Source: Planctomycetota bacterium (GTDB lineage: Bacteria; Planctomycetota; Phycisphaerae; WQYP01). From it: DNA of 31,206 nucleotides. The notes beneath the pieces were generated by a model. That model worked only from the letters and a program-made list of their open reading frames with translations. It was not told the DNA's origin and did not search any database. Positions within the stretch are counted from its first letter, which is position 1. Every line of letters starts with the position of its first letter. The translations under genes and the position numbers were made by a program. The stretch spans positions 1 through 31,206 of the forward strand of contig JAJZOA010000066.1 of the NCBI GenBank assembly GCA_021852225.1. Direction: 5' to 3'. This document shows, piece after piece, positions 8,160 to 15,347 of the stretch.

Positions 8160-8543
8160 TCAATCAGATGGCGAACGATCCTTGGGCAGCACGCTTTCCT
8201 TTGCTTCCTTAATAGTCGGATAAATCTGAAACAACTTATTAAGTTTTGTTATCAGAAAAACCTCGAATATCTGAGGATTGATGTCACATAACCGCAATTG
8301 ACCATCGCGGCTGCGAACTTTGTTATTGACTGTGATCAGCGTACCAAGGGCGGCGGAAGATAAATGATCCACCCCGGCAAAGGAAATAATGATTTTGGGA
8401 CGGTATTCGCTTTCGACCAGGGTCGCAAGCTCGTCACCAATTTCGGCGATATTGGCTTCATCAAGAATCCGACGGGAAGTGAATTCCACAAGCACAATCT
8501 CGCCATCGCGGGTTATTTTTAACCGGGCGGCGTCTTGTTGCAT
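8160..8543 (-). CDS. STAS-domain anti-sigma factor antagonist
   Basis: A 127-residue single STAS domain of the RsbV/SpoIIAA type. In its unphosphorylated form it would bind the RsbW-like kinase and release the kinase's target. The phosphorylation loop reads GVDHLSSAALGTLI (about 57-70). The second Ser (about 63) matches the phosphorylated Ser of SpoIIAA, although the usual Asp before it is His-Leu here. The start is ATG 8543, supported by GGAGA about eight bases upstream; a longer reading from 8594 has no ribosome binding site and adds a non-conserved leader. Transcription probably begins at the promoter at 8704-8731, giving a leader of roughly 150 bases. It pairs with the kinase gene at 7485-8015. 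Confidence 0.9.
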   Translation of the reverse strand: MQQDAARLKITRDGEIVLVEFTSRRILDEANIAEIGDELATLVESEYRPKIIISFAGVDHLSSAALGTLITVNNKVRSRDGQLRLCDINPQIFEVFLITKLNKLFQIYPTIKEAKESVLPKDRSPSD

Positions 8544-8703
8544 GATGGAATCTCCGGATAAAATCATTCTGCACCAAAGGTTTTCACTCGCCAAAGGCGG
8601 GTAAATCAGATGCGGACGGCGACAGCCGCACGTTCAGTTCACTTGCCCATGGCCCGTAAACTGCGCGCCTGCCAGGCAGTCGCATGCCGCTTCTAACAAT
8701 CCT

Positions 8704-8731
8704 ATAATAAAACATTGTCGGGCGATGTCAA
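8704..8731 (-). promoter_or_regulatory. Sigma70-type promoter for the STAS-kinase pair
   Basis: On the minus strand, TTGACA (8731-8726) is a perfect -35 box and TATTAT (8709-8704) a five-of-six -10 box, with a 16-base spacer. It points at the STAS gene about 160 bases away and lies back to back with the promoter of the VOC gene. Confidence 0.68.
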
Positions 8732-8813
8732 TGTTAAAATTTGATTAGTGCGGGCAATTTGTGATTGCCACGCGCGAATTGCCAGATTTTATGATCGGAG
8801 GCAAAAATACAGC

Positions 8814-8843
8814 TTGACATTATATTAGTTTATACATAAACTA
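8814..8843 (+). promoter_or_regulatory. Promoter with palindromic operator before the VOC gene
   Basis: A perfect -35 box TTGACA (8814-8819) is followed by an AT-rich stretch holding an 8-bp inverted repeat, TAGTTTAT (8826-8833) and ATAAACTA (8836-8843), with a two-base centre. The -10 box at 17 bases spacing would be TAAACT (8837-8842), inside the right arm, so a protein bound to the palindrome would block the promoter. The layout is that of a site for a small dimeric repressor such as a MarR or HxlR-type regulator; no such regulator is in the window. Confidence 0.6.
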
Positions 8844-8874
8844 TATTAAGAAAGTTTTGGCCAGGTGCCGCTTT

Positions 8875-9750
8875 ATGAAAACAGACGTCAAACCACCATC
8901 AGATCGCTCACCCGACGCATATCCGCATGAATGCACGGTCCTGTCGCCAATCACCTTGGCCGTCAGCGAGTTGCAACGGTGTGCGGACTTTTATAACCGC
9001 ATGATCGGCCTGACCGAACTGCGGCGAAGTCGGCGCGAAGTGATATTGGGAATTGGTGGCCAGCCGCTTTTAAATCTGCGTCAGGCGATCGTTTCGCCAG
9101 CCGGATACCGGACAACGGGGTTATACCATATCGCCTTTCTCCTGCCATCCAGGCCGGCGCTAGCCCAAAAGCTACGGCAATTGATCGCCGCCGGTGTGCG
9201 AATTGCCGGGGCCGCGGACCATGGTGTAAGCGAAGCGCTGTACATGGCCGATCCGGAAGGGAACGGAATCGAAATGTATTATGATCGGCCCGCGGAGCTT
9301 TGGCCCTTTTACCAAGGCCATCTGGCAATGGGAACAGATCGGCTGGACATCGACGGACTGCTGGCGGAATCGCCCGCCGGTGCTGATTCTGGCAGCCTGT
9401 CGATAAACACCCGAATTGGTCACCTCCACCTGCGCGTCGCAGACCTGACCGCATCTGAGGATTTTTACCGCAATATTTTAAAAATGAACCTGATGCAGCG
9501 CTTTGGTCAGTCCGCCGCATTTCTTTCGTATGGCGGCTACCATCATCATATCGGTTTGAACACCTGGGAAAGCCTTGGCGCACCGCGCAATCCCGCTGGT
9601 GCCCCCGGACTAGTTCAATTCCGCATCCGGCCGCCAAGCCAAGCCATTTATGATTCCATTAAAATTGCCGCCGCCGCGACCATATTAGACGGCGAACTGC
9701 AATTGCGTGATCCAACAGGGAATTGCGTTGTTGTGACTGCGGTGGAATGA
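8875..9750 (+). CDS. Two-domain VOC protein, catechol 2,3-dioxygenase-like
   Basis: A 291-residue protein with two vicinal-oxygen-chelate domains, about 25-140 (SPITLAVSELQRCADFYNRMIGL ... DPEGNGIEMYYDRP) and 170-288 (IGHLHLRVADLTASEDFYRNIL ... YHHHIGLNTW ... DPTGNCVVVTAVE). Overall order and the link RPAELWPF...DIDGLLAE match the CatE/MhqO group of Bacillus and relatives, which open catechol or hydroquinone rings or act in quinone detoxification. Likely metal ligands in domain two are the His in LHLRV and in YHHHIG; the usual Glu in the last strand (NxxE) is Val-Val-Val here, whereas domain one keeps NGIEM. ATG 8875 is chosen over TTG 8857 because it is the first ATG and the extra six residues are not conserved-looking. 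It is transcribed alone from the promoter at 8814. Confidence 0.87.
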   Translation: MKTDVKPPSDRSPDAYPHECTVLSPITLAVSELQRCADFYNRMIGLTELRRSRREVILGIGGQPLLNLRQAIVSPAGYRTTGLYHIAFLLPSRPALAQKLRQLIAAGVRIAGAADHGVSEALYMADPEGNGIEMYYDRPAELWPFYQGHLAMGTDRLDIDGLLAESPAGADSGSLSINTRIGHLHLRVADLTASEDFYRNILKMNLMQRFGQSAAFLSYGGYHHHIGLNTWESLGAPRNPAGAPGLVQFRIRPPSQAIYDSIKIAAAATILDGELQLRDPTGNCVVVTAVE

Positions 9751-10277
9751 TAGAAATGCCTGCGCTGCGGCGAAGCATAATGCAGGGCCTGGAAGGGTAA
9801 ATATATAATCGTCGTCCCCGCTCCGCGAGCGGCCGGTGGAACTCCTCCGGTTGATCGTCCGAGGCCTGGGCGTCTGGCTCGAGGCCCTCTGGTTTTTCTT
9901 GGTTCCGTTAATTAATCCAGCCGGAGAAATCCGGGTGGGTGCGGCTTCGGCAAAGCGGGCATGACCACCTTTCATATCTTTATCTGATATTATTTCCATT
10001 ACGCCGCGCCATCTATTTTAGGATTCTGCCTCGCACATGAAAATTGACCCGGTCGGTCAAATTGTCGCGGACAACCTGACCGCCGCTTGGTTAAAGCATC
10101 GCAATTCTTATATTAAAAGGGAGAAACGATCAAAAATTGACGCGGCACGGCATTTGCTCCTTGAAGCATTAGCAGACGTGGCACTGTCCACGGTCTTTGC
10201 CGGTGGGAACCCGCAAATAGCTTCGCGCCGAAGCCTCGCCGCCGATAACCGGCAATTAAGAACGTTGGAGCATCCGC
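9751..10277. other. Region without a supported gene
   Basis: A weak plus-strand frame begins at ATG 10037 and runs to 10477, but most of it overlaps the DUF3309-type gene out of frame. Its first residues (VGQIVADNLTA) resemble the C-terminal VGQIVVDHLKA of the PPK2 protein at 12352-13191, possibly by chance. Around 9826-9840 lies a small GC-rich inverted repeat (CCGCTC-CGC-GAGCGG). Nothing else stands out. Confidence 0.4.
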
Positions 10278-10442
10278 TTGGGCATTTTATTACTCATTGT
10301 GCTGGTACTGATCCTGGTCAGCGTTCTTCCAACGTGGGGTTACAGCCGCCAGTGGGGTTATGGCCCAACCGGTGGACTAGGCCTGATTCTGCTTGTGGTA
10401 ATTGTGCTGCTGCTAATGGGGGTCATCCCAGGCCGCTTCTAA
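10278..10442 (+). CDS. DUF3309-type very small membrane protein
   Basis: A 54-residue protein, below the size most gene finders keep. It consists of two hydrophobic segments (LLLIVLVLILVSVLPTW and LGLILLVVIVLLLMGVI) separated by the conserved turn WGYSRQWGYGPTGGLG, which is the signature of the DUF3309 family of tiny bacterial membrane proteins. The start is TTG 10278: an in-frame stop lies just upstream, and GGAG at 10267-10270 is spaced seven bases from it. The family is of unknown function and often sits with stress genes, as here. Thirty-one bases separate it from the next small membrane protein gene, so the two may be co-transcribed. Confidence 0.85.
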   Translation: MGILLLIVLVLILVSVLPTWGYSRQWGYGPTGGLGLILLVVIVLLLMGVIPGRF

Positions 10443-10473
10443 AGTCAATCGTATCGCACGTGATCGGATATAT

Positions 10474-10728
10474 ATGAGAATCATTGGACTGTTATGCGTC
10501 TTTGCCATTATAGCCATTATCGGTATGGGGTTTTATCTGGGCTGGTTCCGCTTTTCCAGCGCCAATAATGGCGGCAAATCCGATGTGACCATGACCGTGA
10601 ATCAGGCAAAGATACGGGCTGATAAAAATAAGATGATGGGTGACCTTCACAACCTCAAGCCGGCGCAATCGACGCAGCCTGCAACAATCCCGGCCACGAA
10701 TGCGTCACAGGATAACGCCTCGCGATAA
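10474..10728 (+). CDS. Small one-TM protein of unknown function
   Basis: An 84-residue protein with a single N-terminal membrane helix (IIGLLCVFAIIAIIGMGFYLGWF). A polar segment follows (VTMTVNQAKIRADKNKMMGDLHNL), then a Thr/Ala/Gln-rich tail. It would be anchored in the cytoplasmic membrane with the C-terminus outside, or serve as an uncleaved signal anchor. Proteins of this shape are common in Planctomycetes beside stress genes, without known function. No strong Shine-Dalgarno is seen before ATG 10474. Confidence 0.7.
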   Translation: MRIIGLLCVFAIIAIIGMGFYLGWFRFSSANNGGKSDVTMTVNQAKIRADKNKMMGDLHNLKPAQSTQPATIPATNASQDNASR

Positions 10729-10793
10729 AGCTCGAATAACGTTTGTCAATAAAAGTTGAGTATTTTGCGTTTCTCTTTTCAGGAGTATTCCCT

Positions 10794-11177
10794 ATGAAGT
10801 CCAATTTGTTTAACCTTGCAATGAGCGCGTCAGTGGCCGCGATTTTAGGCCTCGGCGTGGTCGGGTGTTCCCAGTCGTACCATTCAAATGCCAATGCGCC
10901 GCAAATTATGGTTTCGGCGGACCATAGCTCCGTACAGGTTGGTGAAACAGTCTGGGTTCATGCCACAACGATGAATCTTTCCAACAGCAGCGTGAACTGG
11001 AAAGTGACTCCAACCACCGCCACCATTACACCGGATGATTCACGACAGGACCTTTACGCGAAATTCACGGCCAGTCAACCCGGAGGATATGTCGTCAAGG
11101 CTTATTCGAAGACCGGCGATGGTCAGTGGGTAACCGACCGAACCACCATCACCGTCATTGGCACCGGAAACCAGTAG
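10794..11177 (+). CDS. Small lipoprotein with Ig-like domain
   Basis: A 127-residue protein with a lipoprotein-like signal ending GLGVVGCSQ (lipid on Cys about 25). One domain of about 90 residues follows, with the strand pattern of bacterial Ig-like folds: QIMVSADHSSVQVGETVWVHATT, SVNWKVTPTTATITPD, GGYVVKAYSKTGDGQWVTDRTTITVIG. The start at ATG 10794 is fixed by AGGAG eight bases upstream (10781-10785). It probably forms part of the small-protein cluster here. No enzymatic motif is visible; an envelope or structural role is likely. Confidence 0.78.
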   Translation: MKSNLFNLAMSASVAAILGLGVVGCSQSYHSNANAPQIMVSADHSSVQVGETVWVHATTMNLSNSSVNWKVTPTTATITPDDSRQDLYAKFTASQPGGYVVKAYSKTGDGQWVTDRTTITVIGTGNQ

Positions 11178-11386
11178 ACACCCCACAGACTGCACCGCCG
11201 CGAAGGTCGCGCCGTGTTGACATGCGTTGCCGGTCACTCTTGGGAATTGGCGTACGGGACCTCCCGGACCAGACCAGCGCGACGAAGTCCGGACCAGGCG
11301 CGATCTTCGTGCGGATGTGACTCTGTTTCAAACGCGAAGGTCGGCGGCGATTATATTTTTAACGCGAATGTACATGGAGATATATT

Positions 11387-11905
11387 ATGTCCAAGTCAAA
11401 AGATTTCCGTGACTTATTCATCGATCAGTTGCGGGATATTTACAACGCGGAAACCCAGTTGGAAGAGGCGCTGCCTAAAATGGCCAAAGCCGCCACCGCT
11501 GCGGCGCTTAAGAAAGCGTTCCTCGGCCACCTTGAGGAAACCAAGGGCCATGTGCAGCGCCTTGAAGATATTTTCCGCACCCTGGATGAAAAGCCCGGAG
11601 GCGAAACCTGTGCTGCCATGAAGGGGCTTATTGCCGAAGGCAATGAAATTGCTCGAGATGCTTACACTCTGGAAGTGCGCGATGCCGGTCTTATCGCCGC
11701 CGCTCAGCGTGTGGAACATTATGAAATGGCCGCATACGGCACCGCACGATCATTCGCTTTGCAGTTGGGTGACAAAGCCAGTGCCAAACTGCTGGAACAG
11801 ACGCTGAATGAAGAAGGCGACTGCAATAAAGCGCTTACTCAGATAGCGCAATCAGGCGTCAACAAACGCGCCTCCGACGCGCAGGTGGTTCTGCAAGACG
11901 CCTGA
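11387..11905 (+). CDS. YciE/YciF-family (DUF892) ferritin-like protein
   Basis: A 172-residue four-helix protein of the DUF892 (YciE/YciF) ferritin-like family. The opening DLFIDQLRDIYNAETQLEEALPKMAKAA, the second helix FLGHLEETKGHVQRLEDIF and the late VEHYEMAAYGTA and LEQTLNEEGDCNKAL carry the Glu and His residues that form the di-iron site in this family. Members are induced in general stress in enterobacteria and are common near stress genes. GGAG seven bases before ATG 11387 supports the start. The length is normal. The gene ends at a strong terminator (11980-12019), so it closes its transcription unit. Confidence 0.93.
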   Translation: MSKSKDFRDLFIDQLRDIYNAETQLEEALPKMAKAATAAALKKAFLGHLEETKGHVQRLEDIFRTLDEKPGGETCAAMKGLIAEGNEIARDAYTLEVRDAGLIAAAQRVEHYEMAAYGTARSFALQLGDKASAKLLEQTLNEEGDCNKALTQIAQSGVNKRASDAQVVLQDA

Positions 11906-11979
11906 CCGCCGGCAGTTCCACGAACAGCCGTGCTCGAAAAACACAATATTCAGCTCCCTTCCCTCTTCCCTCTCTCTCT

Positions 11980-12019
11980 GGGAAGGGGTCCATGCAACAT
12001 GGACCTCTTCCTTTTTTTT
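11980..12019 (+). terminator. Rho-independent terminator
   Basis: A stem of 14-15 pairs with one G-T wobble (GGAAGGGGTCCATG from 11981 against CATGGACCTCTTCC ending at 12011, loop CAA) is followed by eight T residues (12012-12019). It terminates the DUF892 gene, whose stop is 75 bases upstream. Confidence 0.93.
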
Positions 12020-12351
12020 GATGCCCGCATACCACGACACTCCCTGTCAACTGCGCGAACCGGAGTGGAACATTTTTCCGGCCGCGGATTTCCAGTATAG
12101 AGATTCAGAAGGGCGAATTTCCAGCGCTAAGCCGCCCTGATTTCTCCAAAGACGCAACAGAAGCCACACCTTGGAAAATGTGGGATTTATTGACAGATCG
12201 TGATCTTTGACAATAAAGTCCATGTAGCCTCATGTCCTCAAATCACAAATTCGCTTTACTTGCAGCGAGTCATCAAGGCTTGGGAAAGCCGCTGGACTAT
12301 CGTTACAATAGGGTCGCGGGATGTCATCGAGCAGATTACAACGAGGAAATT
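12020..12351. other. Leader region of ppk2
   Basis: No gene seen. TTGACA occurs twice (12190-12195 and 12207-12212), flanking a GATCGTGATC palindrome, but neither copy has a good -10 box at normal spacing, so I do not call a promoter. The ppk2 frame is open back to 12232, but the extra 40 residues look non-conserved. Confidence 0.4.
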
Positions 12352-13191
12352 ATGAATTACGAAAAACACTGTCGGATCAAACCCGGTCGGCAGGTTCGGT
12401 TGTCTGAAATTGATACCGGATTTACCGGACATCATGGTGGACGAAACAAAGCCGCCGGGGATATTGAACATTACCGGAAAAAGCTCTGCGAACTTCAGGA
12501 ATTGCTGTATGCCGACCGCCGCCATTCACTGCTGATCTGCCTTCAGGGTATGGACGCGGCCGGTAAGGACGGAACGATTCACCATGTACTTGGCGCCATG
12601 AATCCACAGGGTTGCCGGGTGGTTGGGTTCAAGCAACCCACTCCGGAGGAATACAGCCATGACTTTCTCTGGCGGATTCATCGGGCGGCTCCGGCGCGCG
12701 GCGAGGTGGTGATATTTAACCGTTCACATTATGAAGACGTGCTGATCGCTCGCGTCCATAACCTGGTTCCCAAAGAGGTCTGGTCGCGGCGTTTCGACGC
12801 CATCAATCAATTTGAAAAAGAGCTGACAGATTCCGGAGTCCATATTATTAAGTTTTATCTACATATTTCAAAACATGAGCAGTTAAAAAGATTTCATGAC
12901 AGACTTGATGATCCCGCAAGGCAATGGAAAATAAGCGACGCGGACTATACAGAACGGCCATTCTGGAAGGAATATGCAAAGGCGTATGAAGAAACGCTGT
13001 CCCGCTGCAGCACAGCCTGGGCCCCCTGGTACGTCATTCCCGCAGACCACAAATGGTTCCGCAACCTGGCCGTCGGCCAGATAGTGGTGGATCACCTGAA
13101 GGCCTTGAAAATGACATTTCCCCGGCCAACCGTCAATATCGCGCAGATTCGCCGGAAATATCACGCCCAAAACGCAAAACAGCGTTCATGA
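12352..13191 (+). CDS. ppk2: Polyphosphate kinase 2 family phosphotransferase
   Basis: PPK2 enzymes move phosphate between polyphosphate and nucleotides in the cytoplasm. The 279-residue protein has the P-loop GMDAAGKDG at 66-74, the Walker B and lid region (VVIFNRSHYEDVLIARVHNLVP near 118-139, with a basic lid), and the C-terminal APWYVIPADHKWFRNLAVGQIVVDHL. The sequence type (NPQGCRVVGFKQPTPEEYSHDFLWRIH) matches the polyphosphate:nucleotide phosphotransferase group in which some members phosphorylate both AMP and ADP. The preferred substrate cannot be read from the sequence. I start at ATG 12352 because GAGG lies six bases upstream and homologues begin near here. It stands after a terminator and is therefore transcribed on its own. 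Confidence 0.94.
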   Translation: MNYEKHCRIKPGRQVRLSEIDTGFTGHHGGRNKAAGDIEHYRKKLCELQELLYADRRHSLLICLQGMDAAGKDGTIHHVLGAMNPQGCRVVGFKQPTPEEYSHDFLWRIHRAAPARGEVVIFNRSHYEDVLIARVHNLVPKEVWSRRFDAINQFEKELTDSGVHIIKFYLHISKHEQLKRFHDRLDDPARQWKISDADYTERPFWKEYAKAYEETLSRCSTAWAPWYVIPADHKWFRNLAVGQIVVDHLKALKMTFPRPTVNIAQIRRKYHAQNAKQRS

Positions 13192-13760
13192 TCGATAATA
13201 TCTGGGCCAACACAGCCATTGGTACCGCTGCGATCCGCGAATATACTGCTTTCGGGTGCTTAGGCCACATCGCAGATAGTTGGCGGCGGCGGAAACAGGC
13301 CGTTATAACGGGCAATGCGAATCCGCAAATGTGTCATTCATACGGACCGCGGCATATCGCTGATAACCATCCCACTTCACCTGCGCGGTTTCCCTGGTGA
13401 AAAAATATCATCGGTGCATCGTTATGCCGCTGCCAGAAACGCCGTTAATTATTCTTGATCGTTCATCGATAATTGCCCTTCGCTTGCCAATTCTGCCTTC
13501 GCCCACGACCAGCCATCCCGGAGTTTAGCCGGTGCGACGATATGTGAAACCCGTCATTTTGAGACTTTATCGCCATTAATCCCATTTATTAAGGCCAGAC
13601 GGCGCGATAACGCCACTTGCGGCCGAGTTTAAGAGCAGGTGCCCGAGCCTGCGTGTATCCATTATTTGGCCATTTACTTTCGCAATGAGAGAGACTACAA
13701 TAATGCAATATTTACTGGATGTAAAATACCCTCTAAGGCCTGTGACAAAGGACTTGGGTT
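13192..13760. other. Long intergenic region between ppk2 and the TPR gene
   Basis: A 70-codon frame overlaps the ppk2 stop as ATGA (13188-13400), but its composition (many Trp, Cys, His, Arg) does not look like a conserved protein and I do not call it. The right end holds the promoter at 13673-13701. I see no RNA gene or repeat in the rest. Confidence 0.4.
13673..13701 (+). promoter_or_regulatory. Sigma70-type promoter of the TPR gene
   Basis: TTTACT (13673-13678) and TACAAT (13696-13701) with a 17-base spacer match the consensus at four and five of six positions. The predicted leader is about 50 bases. Confidence 0.5.
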
Positions 13761-15185
13761 ATGACCAGAACACATTCAATCTTCTGTGCGGCGGCGTTTT
13801 CACTGATAACGTTCTTGGGCGCGCTTCACGCTGACCTCATCACACTCAAGGATGGCCGGGTTATTAACGGTCGCCTTTATCGCGATTCCGATCAGTACAT
13901 TATTGCCCCTGCCAAGGGGCAGCCGTTTAAAGTGGCATTGAATCAGGTAGTCGGCATTACGCTGCAAACCACCGCCAGCCCCGCGCGGCAAGCCACAGAA
14001 AATTGGCGTTATATTCAATCACAGGTGAATCGGAGCGGTAATTTAGCCCAAATCATCACACTGTTACAGGGCTTTATAATAAAATACGCCGAATCGCCCA
14101 AGGTTCCATCCGCCCGGAAATATCTAGCGCAATTCAAGCATTACCAAAAAGCCGGGTTCGTCCATGTGGGCGGCCAATGGATGTCGCCGGAACAACGCGA
14201 TAAACTTGTCGCCCTGTGTGCGGGCCAGACTGCTGCGGCGCAAAAACTGCTAGTGGCCGGAAAACTTGCACAAGCCGAAGCCCACGTCATGGCGGCCCTC
14301 CAGGTGGACCCGGAAAATGTCAACGGATTAATTCTTCGCGGCATTATCGCGTACCAGCGCAACAATATTCAGACCGCCAGCCATTCGTTTGCGGCGGCCC
14401 TGCACGCGGATCCAAAGAATATAGTTGCCCTGAACGACCAGGCCGTTACCTTATTTCGGCAGCGCAGACAGCCCGCAGCGCTGTTGGCCTATCAGAAAGC
14501 GCTCCATATTGACAACGGCAACCGCATGTTGCTGGACAACGTGGCGGCGGCATTGCAGATTTATAAAAAATCACAGCGATCGCCGCTTTACCGCAACCTT
14601 AAATCCAGTTTTCGGATTGCCGACCGCCACATGCAGGCACGCATGGCCCGCCACGGCCTGTACCGTTTTGGCGCCGGCTGGGTAGACGCAAAAACAGCGC
14701 ATATTTTGGACAAGCGTCTGGCAGACTACCACAGCCGGAAAAGTGCTCTTGATTCACAATATCAGGTCAATCTGGTCGCCCTGCAAAGTGTCAATACCCA
14801 GATCGCCAATGTAAACAGACAGATCGACGCCCTGATTAATGCGATCAATATTATGCAAATTAACCAGGGAGTGATTGCCAACCAGACCGGAGGTTATGAT
14901 CTGGGAAATCAGGCGATTGTCTATTCGGATGTCGCCGCCCTCACCCAGGCACAAAACCAGGCCATGCAGCTTGCCACGCAACGCGTTTCAATTCTAGCGG
15001 GCATTAAATCACTGAAAATTCAGGCCGCGCTTCTGGAAAAACATGCTCCGCGGCTTGCCCTGCGGCCCACACAGTACATGATGCTGCCGATGGATCAAAC
15101 CAACGTGCCCCTTCCGGCACTGCTGCCGGCGACGGCAATTACCAACGCGCCGCGGATAATTCCACAGCAGCCGCTTCCGCATTAA
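13761..15185 (+). CDS. Exported TPR-repeat protein
   Basis: A 474-residue secreted protein. After a signal peptide (cleavage near residue 24, GALHA), residues 25-70 read DLITLKDGRVINGRLYRDSDQYII...VVGI, a small beta domain seen at the start of many planctomycete exported proteins. Tetratricopeptide repeats follow at about 155-270 (AAQKLLVAGKLAQAEAHVMAALQVDPENVNGLILRGIIAYQRNN, SHSFAAALHADPKNIVALNDQAVTLFRQ, ALLAYQKALHID). The C-terminal half is helical with a Gln/Asn-rich coiled-coil-like stretch (about 325-440) and a Pro-rich tail. AAAGGA upstream of ATG 13761 is an acceptable ribosome binding site. A scaffold role in the envelope is likely; no enzymatic motif is present. Confidence 0.8.
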   Translation: MTRTHSIFCAAAFSLITFLGALHADLITLKDGRVINGRLYRDSDQYIIAPAKGQPFKVALNQVVGITLQTTASPARQATENWRYIQSQVNRSGNLAQIITLLQGFIIKYAESPKVPSARKYLAQFKHYQKAGFVHVGGQWMSPEQRDKLVALCAGQTAAAQKLLVAGKLAQAEAHVMAALQVDPENVNGLILRGIIAYQRNNIQTASHSFAAALHADPKNIVALNDQAVTLFRQRRQPAALLAYQKALHIDNGNRMLLDNVAAALQIYKKSQRSPLYRNLKSSFRIADRHMQARMARHGLYRFGAGWVDAKTAHILDKRLADYHSRKSALDSQYQVNLVALQSVNTQIANVNRQIDALINAINIMQINQGVIANQTGGYDLGNQAIVYSDVAALTQAQNQAMQLATQRVSILAGIKSLKIQAALLEKHAPRLALRPTQYMMLPMDQTNVPLPALLPATAITNAPRIIPQQPLPH

Positions 15186-15304
15186 AGTGGCGGCCCGATT
15201 TGATTCCAGCCAGTATCAGACGGGGCAATTCCGATCTTCAAGCGAGACATATTTATTTTGATGTCACTTTGGGGCAACATCGGATATATCGAACATTTAG
15301 CTGA

Positions 15305-15339
15305 AAAAAGTAAAGGGCCCAGTGTCGATCATGCGGGCC
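15305..15339 (-). terminator. Possible terminator of pheS
   Basis: On the minus strand a 5-bp GC stem (GGCCC/GGGCC, arms 15335-15339 and 15316-15320) is followed by CTTTACTTTTTT. It begins eight bases after the pheS stop. The long loop makes this a weak call. Confidence 0.4.
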
Positions 15340-15347
15340 GAAAAAAA

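Noticed and set aside
10037..10477. 146-codon plus-strand frame
   Set aside because: Its second half overlaps the well-supported DUF3309-type gene out of frame and is Cys/Pro/Arg-rich without protein character; the stop merely overlaps the next ATG by chance.
12190..12235. Repeated TTGACA boxes before ppk2 as a promoter
   Set aside because: Neither box has an acceptable -10 hexamer at 16-18 bases.
13188..13400. 70-codon frame overlapping the ppk2 stop as ATGA
   Set aside because: The composition is unlike a conserved protein and no family is recognised; the ATGA overlap alone is weak evidence.
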